64,000 bases of DNA. Origin: AWTP1-13 sp963797005 (GTDB lineage: Bacteria > Pseudomonadota > Alphaproteobacteria > Rhizobiales > Hyphomicrobiaceae). This document shows, piece after piece, positions 17,094 to 25,653 of the stretch (position 1 is its first letter; every line of letters starts with the position of its first letter). A program made the position numbers and the translations under genes. The DNA is taken from the NCBI GenBank assembly GCA_963797005.1, contig CAWCOF010000009.1, positions 372,001 to 436,000 of the forward strand, read 5' to 3'. The notes beneath the pieces are model-generated. The model saw only the letters and a list, made by a program, of their open reading frames with translations, was not told the DNA's origin and did not search any database.

Positions 17094-17759
17094 CTATCTC
17101 GTCGGACTGACCGTTTCGCCGAAGGTTTTCGTGACCCCGCCACCGCCTCCGGTGAAAACAACGGGGTTCCGCACCTTGAGCGTTCGCGGCAAATCTCCCG
17201 GCACCGGCGGCGAGGTTGTCACGACGCCGCCGCCGGGCGGCGCGAGATTGCCGATCGGATTTCCGCCCGGGGGCGCGGCGTAGACACCGAGCCCCGTCAC
17301 CTCATAGGACGAAAGGCCCACGGCGAATGCCGACTCGAGGGACTGGAGCCCGGACTGGGCGACCTGCTCCTTGATCGCTTTGCCCACCTCCGGCTGCGTG
17401 CGCGCGCAGACGGCGGCGGCCTTCGCCAGGCCAATGCCGATGGCGACCACGTGCGCGGGATTGGCGTCCTTGGCCAATGCGATCAGCAAAGGCACTGTCG
17501 ATGGATCGCTGCCGGCCAGACGGCGCACGTACTGCGACATGGCCGGACCGCCGTTGGGGTGCAAGGTGAGGAGCTCGGACGGCTGGTCCTTGAAGGACTT
17601 GACGACGGCGTCGCTGAGCTTGGCGGGCGGCAGAAGGCAGCTGCCCTGTGCGCCTGTAGTCTGGGCGAAGGCCACCGGTCCCGCGGTCAACGCGGCAAGA
17701 ACAGCGGCAGCAGCCATCGCCCGCGTCAGCACCCCGCGTCCCGAACGCAACATACGCAT
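17094..17759 (-). CDS. Secreted protein of unknown function in the exopolysaccharide locus
   Basis: Not recognised as a named family. 221 residues. A clear signal peptide (MAAAAVLAALTAGPVAFAQ with cleavage after AFA) sends it to the periplasm or outside. The mature part has an Ala-rich helical region (residues about 40-130) and a Gly/Pro-rich tail with GGGGGVTKTFGE. It precedes the Wzz/BY-kinase gene on the same strand with a gap of 70 bases, so it is probably in the same transcription unit. Similar small secreted proteins accompany export genes in other Rhizobiales loci; a structural part in export is only inferred. Confidence 0.65.
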   Translation of the reverse strand: MRMLRSGRGVLTRAMAAAAVLAALTAGPVAFAQTTGAQGSCLLPPAKLSDAVVKSFKDQPSELLTLHPNGGPAMSQYVRRLAGSDPSTVPLLIALAKDANPAHVVAIGIGLAKAAAVCARTQPEVGKAIKEQVAQSGLQSLESAFAVGLSSYEVTGLGVYAAPPGGNPIGNLAPPGGGVVTTSPPVPGDLPRTLKVRNPVVFTGGGGGVTKTFGETVSPTR

Positions 17760-17945
17760 CTGACTGACTCCCGATCCCCTAGCCGTGCATGATATCCGTG
17801 GTGCTGTAGTGTTTCAATGGCCAGCCCGCAGCTGCGCCGCGTTAAATCGGCGACGGCCATAAGATCCGGCCCGCCCACACCACGGAATATGCGCGACAAG
17901 CGATCGTGCGAGTGTGACAGCCCGCCACCAGAAAAATCCGGCGGA

Positions 17946-19182
17946 TCAATTCCCTAGGATGTGCCGGCCCCTGACCGCGTCCTTGGTCAGCACCGAGTCG
18001 CCCGCCACACCGGAGACCGTCGCGGTCATCGAGCGCACGTAGTCGAGGAACTTCACGACCTCAACCGAGTCGGCGTTGGACACGTAGATCACGTCCTTGT
18101 GCCGCATGGGGAATTTCTGGGCGAAGAAGAAGCTCGACGGGTCGCGGAAGTTCGCCCGGTAGATGGTCGGGATGAACTTCTGATGCTTCGGGAACTTGGC
18201 AAGGCTCACGTGCATCGCCTCGAGCGCCTCGCGGTATTCCATGCGGTAGAGGAACACCTGGCCCGGGTTGGCGCGGCTGTCGAGCAGGCCGCCGGCCTTG
18301 GCCACGGCTTCGTTGAGCGAGAGCTTCTCCTGCTCGAACGCGTATTGTCCCGTCACGCCGCTGGTCTGACTGGAGGAACCGAGCGCGCCGACGGCCACAT
18401 ACTTCTGCTGCTCGCGGTAGACGTAGATCACGTCGCCGGGGGCGACGTAGATGTCTTCGCCGGGCTTGTTGACCAGCGTCGGGAAATAGACCGTCGCCCG
18501 CTTCTTGCCGCGCTGCAGCGTCACGAACAGCTCGTAGCCGGGGTACTTGATGCCGCCGGCGCGCGAGATGACGTCGAGCACCCGCTCTCCGCCCATGCGG
18601 ATGCGGAACTTGTTGGCGCCGTTCACGACATCGCCGACCACGGCGACCTCGCTCGCGTTCTGCTCGACGAGCGTGATCAGAACCTGCGGCTCGATCGCGC
18701 GGTTCTCGAGCTTGGTCTCGATCTCGCGCTGGATCTCGGGGATGGAGCGGCCGGCGGCCGGGATCTGGCCGGCAAACGGAACCGAGATCGTGCCCGATCG
18801 ATCGACGGTCTGGGACGGCAGCGTGACGAAATTGCCGGGCCGCACGCCCGCTTCCGCAGGAATGAACAGCCCGCCCGCCGAGGACTCGAAGATCGAGATC
18901 TGCACGACATCGCCGACGCCGATGCGGATGACCGGTGCGGGGCCCTTGCCGTTGCCGAAGGTGCGGAAGAAGGACTCGGGCCCGACGTTGACCGCGAAGT
19001 CCAACACGGTGCGATTGATGTCGAGCAGCACGTACTGCGAGCGCTACGCGCTCATTGGAGGAGACAGTGGCGGAGGCACCGAGGGATATGGCTCTGTGAT
19101 CAGGCCCGGAGACAGGCAACTGCGTGCAGGAAGCCAACCCGACGGCCCCCACGACACACAGGATTTTACCCCACCAGGACAT
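17946..19182 (-). pseudogene. Wza-type polysaccharide export lipoprotein, frame-broken near the N-terminus
   Basis: Outer-membrane lipoprotein that would form the export channel for exopolysaccharide. The body is intact from about LLDINRTVLDFAV on: a poly_export domain (IRIGVGDVVQISIFE, GLFIPAEAGVRPG, VDRSGTISVPFAGQI) followed by SLBB-like repeats (VVGDVVNGANKFRI, AVGALG). The signal peptide and lipobox (MSWWGKILCVVGAVGLASC) lie just upstream but in another frame. Joining them needs one base fewer near 19035-19045. Without repair, translation from the nearby GTG would give a 361-residue protein lacking its export signal. Confidence 0.82.
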
Positions 19183-19419
19183 AACTGACGTTACGCAACC
19201 ATTTGGAGCCACAGATACCCGCAAGGCTTGCGCCCAGCGCGCTTTCAGAAACCTGTCATGGAAAAGCCCGCGCTGTCCTCCGTCTCAAGCCCTTTGCACC
19301 CTGCCTGAGGCAACACATAAGCAATCAAGCCCAGCTCAAAGCCAGCGAAATGCCCGATGTGACGCATCCTTTGCAGGGTAGTGTGGCGCTCTGGCCACTG
19401 ACCAAAGAGGGCTGGTTGC

Positions 19420-20850
19420 CTATGCGCCGCTTCTGTGCAGACCGCCGCGAGCCGCCTCTCGTGCGGGCTCGGCGGTGGTCCGCTCCAGCGATACGGCGGC
19501 CCCGGCGCCCAGGATGGCGGCCACCGCCAGGGCGACCGCCGGGATTTGCACAGAAAAGTCGACCAGGGAGTGCAGCGTCACGATAACGAGCAGAGCCAGG
19601 CAGGACAGCGGAACAAAGCGGAACGCCTGCCGCTCCCGCCACCCCCGGACATAGGTCGTAAGCAGGAGGCAGTACACGGCCGCCGTGCACACGAGGAACA
19701 CCACACCGAGCCCAAGCCAGCCTTCCAGGAACACGTTGTGGGCCATCTCCCAGTACCCGTAGATGCTGCAATCCGTGGCGCGATAGCTCGGAAAGACGTC
19801 CTGGAAGGTGCCGAAGCCCGTCCCGGTCCAGAACGCCTCCTTGATGGCCCGCCATGTCGCCTCGTAGGTGCACAAGCGCCCCTTGTCGACGATGCCCTCG
19901 AGCAGCAGGCGTCGCTGCAGGTACCCGCTGGCGACCGCGAACCAGGCCGTTACCGCCCCGAGGCAGAGCCCCGTCACGAGCAGCGCTTTGGCAAGCGTCG
20001 TCCGGCGCAGCAGCATGGACATGAGGTAGGCTGCGGCGAGGCTCGCCACGCCGACGACCGAGGACATGATGCCGGCCCGCGACTTGGTGAGCAGCAACGC
20101 CGAGGCGAATACGAACGCGACCGCCGCGTAGGCGGCAAGCACCACCTGGCGGCGCCGCTCCTCGCCATTCCAGTGGTTGCGCACGGGCAAGAGCAGCAAG
20201 CCGCCGATCGTTTCCAGCTGACGCAAGGCAAGCGATAGCGAGAGCACCAGCATCAGCCCGAAATACGTGGCGGCGTTGTTGGGATTGACGAACGTGCCGG
20301 TAAAGGCGCCGACGTAGTGGCGCTTCTCCACCCACACCAGCGTCTCGGGCGAGATCATGAACTGGGCGAGCGCGCAGAGCGTGACGAGGAGACTGCTGCC
20401 GAGCAGCGCATGCACGAAGCTCATGTAGCGGTCGCTATCGCGCACGTAGACGAGGGCGCACAGGAACGCCGCAAGCGGCAGCAGCAGGTAGCCCGCCGAA
20501 TGCAGCGGCTGGAACCGCGAGGCGGAGATCGTGCCGGGGCCGACGTCGACGAGAGCGCGGGCCTGGTCCCAGATCGGATTGGCTCCCAGCCACGACGCCT
20601 CCGGCGTGACCTGGAGCACGCACCACAGAACCGCGATCGCGCCCAGGAGAAGGGTCGCGATATAGAGCCGGCGCACGCGGCGGTTGGACAAAGGCACGAG
20701 CATGGAGGCGAGCAGGCAGATCGACAGCAGTAGGCCGATGAAGCCCGCCGCAAGGCCGCTGGTCGAGCCGAACGGAACGGGCGCCCATGCCACGCACGCT
20801 ACCAGAAGGTAGAAACCGAACTTGTCGACGGTGGCAACGAACCTGGTCAT
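19420..20850 (-). CDS. O-antigen ligase / Wzy-type polymerase family membrane protein
   Basis: Polytopic inner-membrane protein, 476 residues, with ten or more hydrophobic segments. The family's periplasmic loop is recognisable: GTFVNPNNAATYFGLML, LTKSRAGI in the following helix, and the later TGTGFGTFQDVFPSYR with WEMAHNVFLEGWLGLG, where the conserved His of the Wzy_C/O-antigen-ligase domain sits. In this context it more likely polymerises exopolysaccharide repeat units than ligates O-antigen. It follows the Wza-type gene on the same strand after 237 bases with no recognised feature. Confidence 0.87.
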   Translation of the reverse strand: MTRFVATVDKFGFYLLVACVAWAPVPFGSTSGLAAGFIGLLLSICLLASMLVPLSNRRVRRLYIATLLLGAIAVLWCVLQVTPEASWLGANPIWDQARALVDVGPGTISASRFQPLHSAGYLLLPLAAFLCALVYVRDSDRYMSFVHALLGSSLLVTLCALAQFMISPETLVWVEKRHYVGAFTGTFVNPNNAATYFGLMLVLSLSLALRQLETIGGLLLLPVRNHWNGEERRRQVVLAAYAAVAFVFASALLLTKSRAGIMSSVVGVASLAAAYLMSMLLRRTTLAKALLVTGLCLGAVTAWFAVASGYLQRRLLLEGIVDKGRLCTYEATWRAIKEAFWTGTGFGTFQDVFPSYRATDCSIYGYWEMAHNVFLEGWLGLGVVFLVCTAAVYCLLLTTYVRGWRERQAFRFVPLSCLALLVIVTLHSLVDFSVQIPAVALAVAAILGAGAAVSLERTTAEPAREAARGGLHRSGA

Positions 20851-21105
20851 CAGGGGCGAGAATCCGCGGGGGCGCAGCTATCGTGGCCGAAGAATTCTGG
20901 ACACGGCAGAACCGCCCGGACCTTGCACAACGATACACGAAGGCCCGCTCGCCAGAAGCGATGCCGGGCGAATCCCAGCGAGGTGTGGCCGCTGTTTGGT
21001 TAACGGCGCGAGGCGAGCAGTTGAGGTAAGGCACGCCTGCTGCGGTGCAACAGACACGGCGTTGCGCTACCCTGGCGCAGCAGAGGGAAGCGCGAGATAT
21101 CGACC

Positions 21106-22297
21106 ATGCTCAGTCCGACCGGGCGCAGAGGGGACGACGGGGACAAGCGGCGGCGGATCGCTTTTTTCGGGCACGAACTCGACGGAGAGCACGATCATCA
21201 AGCGCGTCACCGCCTTCCAGGCCCAAGGCTGCGACGTACTCGGCTTCATGTTCAGGCGTGTGCGCAACGGCCCCGTGCGCACGCCGGCGTGGGACAATGT
21301 GGAACTCGGCACCACGCTCGACCGGCACTACCTCGGCCGGCTGCCGAATCTCATCTGGGGCGCCGTCAAGGCTCTGAGGCATGGTCGGGCGTTGAGAAGC
21401 TGCCGCATCTTCTATGCGCGCAACATCGACATGCTGCTGCTGGCCGTGGTGACGCGACGCATCGCGCGCGCGCGCGCGGTGGTCGCCTACGAGGCTTTGG
21501 ACGTGCAGCGGGTGTTCATCGGCGAGGGCCTCGTGAACCGGTTCTTCCGCTGGGCCGAGCGGCGGCTGCTTGCAGCATCCGATCTCCTTGTCGTCAGCTC
21601 GCCCGACTTCATCTCGCACTACTTCGTGCCCATCCAGAAGTTCGCCGGGCCGTGGCAGCTGCTCGAGAACAAAGTGTTCGTGGCGAGCGGCGCGGAACTG
21701 CCGGCACCTGCGCATCGCCCGGCAGCGGAACCGCCTTGGGTGATCGGCTGGTTCGGCACGCTGCGCTGCGTGCGCAGCCTCGAGATCCTGTGCCGGATCG
21801 CCGACGCGCTCGGCGACCGCGTGGCCGTGCACATTCGCGGGCGGCCGTCCGAGGAGGATCTGAGCGTCGAGGCGATCACGGCGGCCTGCGCCGGTCGCCG
21901 CAATGTCACCTATGGCGGCGCCTATCGCAGCCCCGCCGATCTCGCCGCCATCTACGGCCCGGTGCACTTTGCCTGGTGCATCGACTACCTCGACGCCGGG
22001 ACGAACTCCGAGTGGCTGCTGCCCAACCGGCTCTACGAGGGATGCCTGATGGGTGCGCTGGCGCTGGCGCGCCCGGATACGGCGACGTCGCGCATGGTCG
22101 AGCGGCAGGGCCTCGGCTGGACCCTGGCCGAGCCGCTGGAGGAATCGCTCGTCCGCTTCATCACGGAGCTCGACCCGGCGGCCTATGAGAGCAAGAGGCG
22201 CAGCGTGGCCGGCATGAGCCGCACGATGTTCGTCGACATCGATGACACGCGTGAGGTGCTGGAGCGGCTGGACAAGCTCGCCGGCGTCTCCTCCTGA
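21106..22297 (+). pseudogene. Glycosyltransferase (GT4-like), frame-broken near the N-terminus
   Basis: Would add a sugar during exopolysaccharide assembly. The N-terminus MLSPTGRRGDDG leading to RRRIAFFGHELD matches the expected first beta strand. The rest, ESTIIKRVTAFQAQGCDVLGF onward, is in the next frame, so one extra base lies near 21181-21187. The remaining domain is good GT-B sequence: VVAYEALDVQRVF, SSPDFISHYF, WVIGWFGTLRCVRSLEIL and the donor-site region GTNSEWLLPNRLYEGCLMG. About 397 residues after repair. It is divergent from the Wzy-type gene. An open extension upstream in the second frame has no family resemblance. Confidence 0.8.
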
Positions 22298-22420
22298 GGG
22301 GCGTTGCGGGTCAGCGACGCAGGTTGTCCACCAGCAGCACCACGCTCCGACAGGATGGGGCCAGCCTTCGGCGGCCGCGTCGGCGACGCGGCCGTCTGCC
22401 CGGGACGACGTTGGCGGCGG

Positions 22421-22535
22421 TTGTCATCCCGGCCAAGCGCAAAGCGCGCGAGCCGGGACCCAGGGGTCACGGACGATGTGCGAGCGTGTGGTCCTGGGTC
22501 CCGGATATTTGCGTACGCAAATTCCGGGATGACAA
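22421..22535. repeat. Dispersed hairpin repeat, copy 1
   Basis: Starts TTGTCATCCCGG and ends CCGGGATGACAA, with an inner pair GGGACCCAGG / CCTGGGTCCC and ATTTGCGTACGCAAAT near the right end. A second copy fills the hisS-hisZ junction. This is a common extragenic repeat type in alphaproteobacteria (general knowledge). Confidence 0.9.
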
Positions 22536-22880
22536 TAATTAACTGTAGGCGGATTTATCCCCGGGGCCTGGAACGTATGTATCTTGCCCACACTTCGCTC
22601 CACCAAGGGGTCGCGTTCTAGAGGCGTCTTTAACGTGAGGGTGAAGGGCAGTGCCGGGTGGAGGCCTACGCGGGCCGAAGCCACGGGGTACAGCGCCGTC
22701 GCCGGGTGAAAGTCCCAGGTTCGCGACAAGATTAAAGGCGGCGCCCGGGCCATAAATCCTGCGCGGGGCGGTGAATGGCACCGCTCAAAAAAACTAAAGG
22801 AATGCGTTGCCTACCGCCCCGCAGCCCCTTGCATGAGTAGATCCTCGAGCGGGAAGCCGCTGCGAGGGTGAAAGTGTTGG

Positions 22881-22897
22881 AAGGGGTCTGACCCCTT
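22881..22897. repeat. Short palindrome AAGGGGTCTGACCCCTT
   Basis: A near-perfect 17-base inverted repeat. GGGGTCTGACCCC-type palindromes are common extragenic motifs in proteobacteria. One copy was noticed in the window. Confidence 0.6.
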
Positions 22898-22960
22898 ACG
22901 GGCGGCGGCGCGGCGGGCTAGGATGACGTACGGAATACGGAAAGGCTCGGGAGAACCGCC

Positions 22961-23746
22961 ATGGGCGTCCCCAAAATCGCCATCGACCCTGGCGCGACCA
23001 AGCTCGAGGGCGTGACGGCCGAGGAGTGGCGGGCACGCGTGGAGCTTGCCGCCTGCTACCGCATCTTCGCCCATCTCGGCTGGACGGAGATGATCTATAA
23101 TCACATCACGCTCCGCGTGCCGGGGCCGGACAAGCACCTGCTGATCAATCCCTTCGGGCTGCACTACACCGAGATCACGGCCTCGAACCTCGTCAAGATC
23201 GACCTCGACGGCAATATCCTTTCCGACAGCAAGTGGCCGATCAATCCGGCCGGCCTGGCGCCGCACGCAACCGTCCACCGCAACCTCGACCACGCCCACT
23301 GCGTGATGCACACCCACACCACGGCGGGGCTGGCGGTGGCCTGCACCAGGGGCGGGCTGTCGATGACCAACTTCTATTCGGCGCAGCTGTACGGGAAAGT
23401 CGCCTACCACGACTTCGAGGGCATCACGGTCAACCCCGACGAGGGGCCGCGCATGCTGAAGGCCATGGGGGCCAAGCCGATCCTGATCCTGCGCAATCAT
23501 GGGTTGCTGGCCTGGGGCGAGACGCTGCCGCAGGCGCTCGCGCACTTATGGACCGTGCAGCGCGCCTGCGAGATCCAGGTGGCGGCGAAGGCCATGGGCG
23601 ACGAGCTGATCGAGATCCCCACCGCCGCGCTCGAGCAGGCGACCCGCGTCTCCTTCCAGTTCGATCCCAAGTACGGCGCCGGCGTCGACGTGTTCAACGC
23701 GCTGGTGCGCCAGATCGACCGCAAGGACCAGTCCTACAAGAGCTGA
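22961..23746 (+). CDS. Class II aldolase/adducin family protein
   Basis: A 261-residue zinc-dependent aldolase-fold protein, probably acting on a small hydroxy-acid or sugar phosphate. Seen are the N-terminal WTEMIYNHITLRVPG block, the zinc-binding pair in VMHTHTTAGLAVA, and ILRNHGLLAWGETLPQAL with the third His. The Gly-rich phosphate loop of fuculose-phosphate aldolase is not well kept, so the exact reaction is uncertain. The start is supported by GGGAG eight bases upstream. It is followed after 15 bases by a PanE-like reductase, so the two probably work in one pathway. Confidence 0.88.
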   Translation: MGVPKIAIDPGATKLEGVTAEEWRARVELAACYRIFAHLGWTEMIYNHITLRVPGPDKHLLINPFGLHYTEITASNLVKIDLDGNILSDSKWPINPAGLAPHATVHRNLDHAHCVMHTHTTAGLAVACTRGGLSMTNFYSAQLYGKVAYHDFEGITVNPDEGPRMLKAMGAKPILILRNHGLLAWGETLPQALAHLWTVQRACEIQVAAKAMGDELIEIPTAALEQATRVSFQFDPKYGAGVDVFNALVRQIDRKDQSYKS

Positions 23747-23761
23747 AGGCGTCCGTGTCTC

Positions 23762-24733
23762 ATGCGAATTGTCGTCATCGGAGCCGGGGCCGTGGGCGGA
23801 TGGCTCGCCGGCGCACTGACGCGCGGCGGCGCCGAGGTGGGGCTGGTGGCGCGCGGGGCAACGCTGGAGGCGCTTCGGGCAGGCGGGCTGACGCTGATCG
23901 AGGGCGAGCGGCGGCAGACGTTCGGGCTTGCCGCCTCGGAGTTCGCCAGCGAGCTGCCGCAGGCAGATGCCGTAATCCTGGCGGTCAAGACGTACGCGTT
24001 CGCCGACGTGATCGCGAACGCCGCGCCAGCACTTCGCCATGGGCCGATGCTGGTGACGGCCATGAACGGGCTGCCGTGGTGGTTCCTGAAGGGCATGGCG
24101 GGGCCGCTCGGCGAGCAGCGGCTGGAGAGCGTCGATCCTGGCGGCAGGGCGGCGGCGATGCTGACCGGCGTGCGGCCGGTCGGGGCGGTGGTGCATGTCT
24201 CGTCCCGCGCCGAGGCGCCCGGCGTCATTCGTATAGCCGGCGTCGACCGTCTGATCCTGGGCGAGCCCGACGGCAAGACTTCGCCCGGAACGGCCGAGCT
24301 GGCGCGGATACTGAGCTTGGGCGGCGTTGCGGCGCCGATCACGGACGACATTCGCCTGGAGATCTGGGGCAAGCTGTGGGGCAACATGAACATGAACCCC
24401 GTGAGCGCGCTGACCGGGCTCACGGCGAAGCCGATCCTGGCCGACCCGCAGCTCTCCGAGCTCGTGCGCGGCATGATGACGGAGTTCGCGGAGCTGGGCG
24501 AGCGCATCGGGCTCGAGCTGCCGATGACGGTGGACGAGCGGCTCGTCGTGACGCGGCGGCTCGGCGACTTTCGCACCTCCATGCTCAACGATCTGGAGGC
24601 GGGACGGCCGCTGGAGATCGAGGGCCTGCTTGGTGTGGTGGTGGAGATGGCGGACAGGATCGGGCACCCGATGCCCATGAGCCGCGCCGTCTACGCGCTG
24701 GCGCGAGCGATCGATCCGGGAACAGCCCGGTAG
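23762..24733 (+). CDS. PanE/ApbA-family ketopantoate reductase-like protein
   Basis: NADPH-dependent reductase of the 2-dehydropantoate 2-reductase family, 323 residues. The N-terminal Rossmann motif is GAGAVGG (7-13), followed by VILAVKTYAF. The C-terminal helical domain has KLWGNMNMNPVSALTG, containing the catalytic Lys and the conserved Asn, and DLEAGRPLEIEGLLG near the end. Several paralogues usually exist in a genome, so a role in pantothenate synthesis should not be assumed. Pairing with the upstream class II aldolase suggests catabolism or side-chain chemistry of a keto or hydroxy acid. Confidence 0.86.
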   Translation: MRIVVIGAGAVGGWLAGALTRGGAEVGLVARGATLEALRAGGLTLIEGERRQTFGLAASEFASELPQADAVILAVKTYAFADVIANAAPALRHGPMLVTAMNGLPWWFLKGMAGPLGEQRLESVDPGGRAAAMLTGVRPVGAVVHVSSRAEAPGVIRIAGVDRLILGEPDGKTSPGTAELARILSLGGVAAPITDDIRLEIWGKLWGNMNMNPVSALTGLTAKPILADPQLSELVRGMMTEFAELGERIGLELPMTVDERLVVTRRLGDFRTSMLNDLEAGRPLEIEGLLGVVVEMADRIGHPMPMSRAVYALARAIDPGTAR

Positions 24734-24771
24734 CGCACTTGCCCTTGGCGGCGCCTGGACCTAGACAAGCC

Positions 24772-24890
24772 GTCATCCCCGCGCAGGCGGGCATCCACGC
24801 CAGGCGAATGCAGCGCCGGTAGTGCTCGGCGGATGCTGGCGCGGGTCCCCGCCGGAGTTCAGCCCGGACTCGATCCGGGCCGGGGATGAC
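24772..24890. repeat. Dispersed hairpin repeat, second family, copy 1
   Basis: Begins GTCATCCCCGCGCAGGCGGG and ends CCGGGGATGAC, with inner GCGGGTCCCCGCC. It fills most of the gap between the PanE-like gene and trmD. A related, partly decayed copy precedes hisS. Confidence 0.85.
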
Positions 24891-24926
24891 GTCAGCGTAT
24901 GATTGCACCGCTCAGAGAACCGCACC

Positions 24927-25649
24927 GTGCCGGACAGCGTGGCGAACCCTTCGACTTGGCGCGCCGTCGTGGTGACGCTGTTCCCGGAGCTGTTTCCGGG
25001 ACCGCTTGAGGCGTCGCTGGCGGGCGAGGCGCTGAAATCCGGGCGGTGGTCGCTCGATACGGTGGCAATCCGCGACTTCGGCATAGGCCGGCACCGGGCC
25101 GTGGACGATACGCCGGCCGGCGGTGGCGCCGGCATGGTGATGCGGGCCGACGTGCTGGCCGCGGCCATCGATGCCGCCCGCGCGCGGGGCGGCGAACTGC
25201 CCGCCATCTGTTTCACGCCGCGCGGGGAGCCGTTCACGCAAGGCATGGCGCGCGGGCTGGCGGCGGGGCCGGGCGCGCTGCTGGTTGCGGGCCGGTTCGA
25301 GGGCATCGACCAGCGCGTGATCGAGGGCCGGGGCTTGCGCGAGGTGTCGATCGGCGACTACGTGCTCTCGGGCGGCGAGCTGGCGGCGATGGTGGTGATC
25401 GATGCGGTCGTGCGGCTGCTGCCGGGCGTGGTCGGGCAACCGGCGTCGCTGGTCGAGGAGAGCTTCGAGGCGGGGCTGCTCGAATATCCGCAATATACAC
25501 GCCCGCGCGAGTGGGAGGGACGGCCTATCCCCGACGTGCTGCTGTCGGGCGACCATGCCAGGATCGAGGCGTGGCGGCGGGCGGAGGCCGAGCGGCTCAC
25601 GCACGAGCGCCGGCCGGATCTATGGGTGCAGAGGAAGAAGAAGAGCTGA
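24927..25649 (+). CDS. trmD: tRNA (guanine-N1-)-methyltransferase
   Basis: Methylates G37 of tRNAs reading CNN codons, preventing frameshifts. The SPOUT knot is well kept: WRAVVVTLFPELFPG at the N-terminus, RPAGGG-like TPAGGGAGMVM, GRFEGIDQRV, and EVSIGDYVLSGGELAAM with the SAM-binding knot. About 240 residues, normal. A GTG start is assumed; a TTG lies eight codons upstream and no strong ribosome binding site is seen. In many alphaproteobacteria trmD lies between rimM and rplS; here neither is adjacent, and instead a TPP enzyme starts 5 bases after its stop. Confidence 0.93.
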   Translation: MPDSVANPSTWRAVVVTLFPELFPGPLEASLAGEALKSGRWSLDTVAIRDFGIGRHRAVDDTPAGGGAGMVMRADVLAAAIDAARARGGELPAICFTPRGEPFTQGMARGLAAGPGALLVAGRFEGIDQRVIEGRGLREVSIGDYVLSGGELAAMVVIDAVVRLLPGVVGQPASLVEESFEAGLLEYPQYTRPREWEGRPIPDVLLSGDHARIEAWRRAEAERLTHERRPDLWVQRKKKS

Positions 25650-25653
25650 CGCA

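Larger units (their letters stand above)
22298..22960. other. 663-base intergenic region with repeats and a structured segment
   Basis: No protein gene recognised. It contains a dispersed hairpin repeat (22421-22535), a GC-rich segment at about 22620-22760 with GGCCGAAGCC and GGGTGAAAGTCCC as in group II intron RNA, and the short palindrome AAGGGGTCTGACCCCTT (22881-22897). Confidence 0.55.

Noticed and set aside
20822..21105. N-terminal extension of the glycosyltransferase at 21-22 kb
   Set aside because: The sequence has no glycosyltransferase features and overlaps the divergent Wzy-type gene start; the better N-terminus is in another frame (start at 21106).
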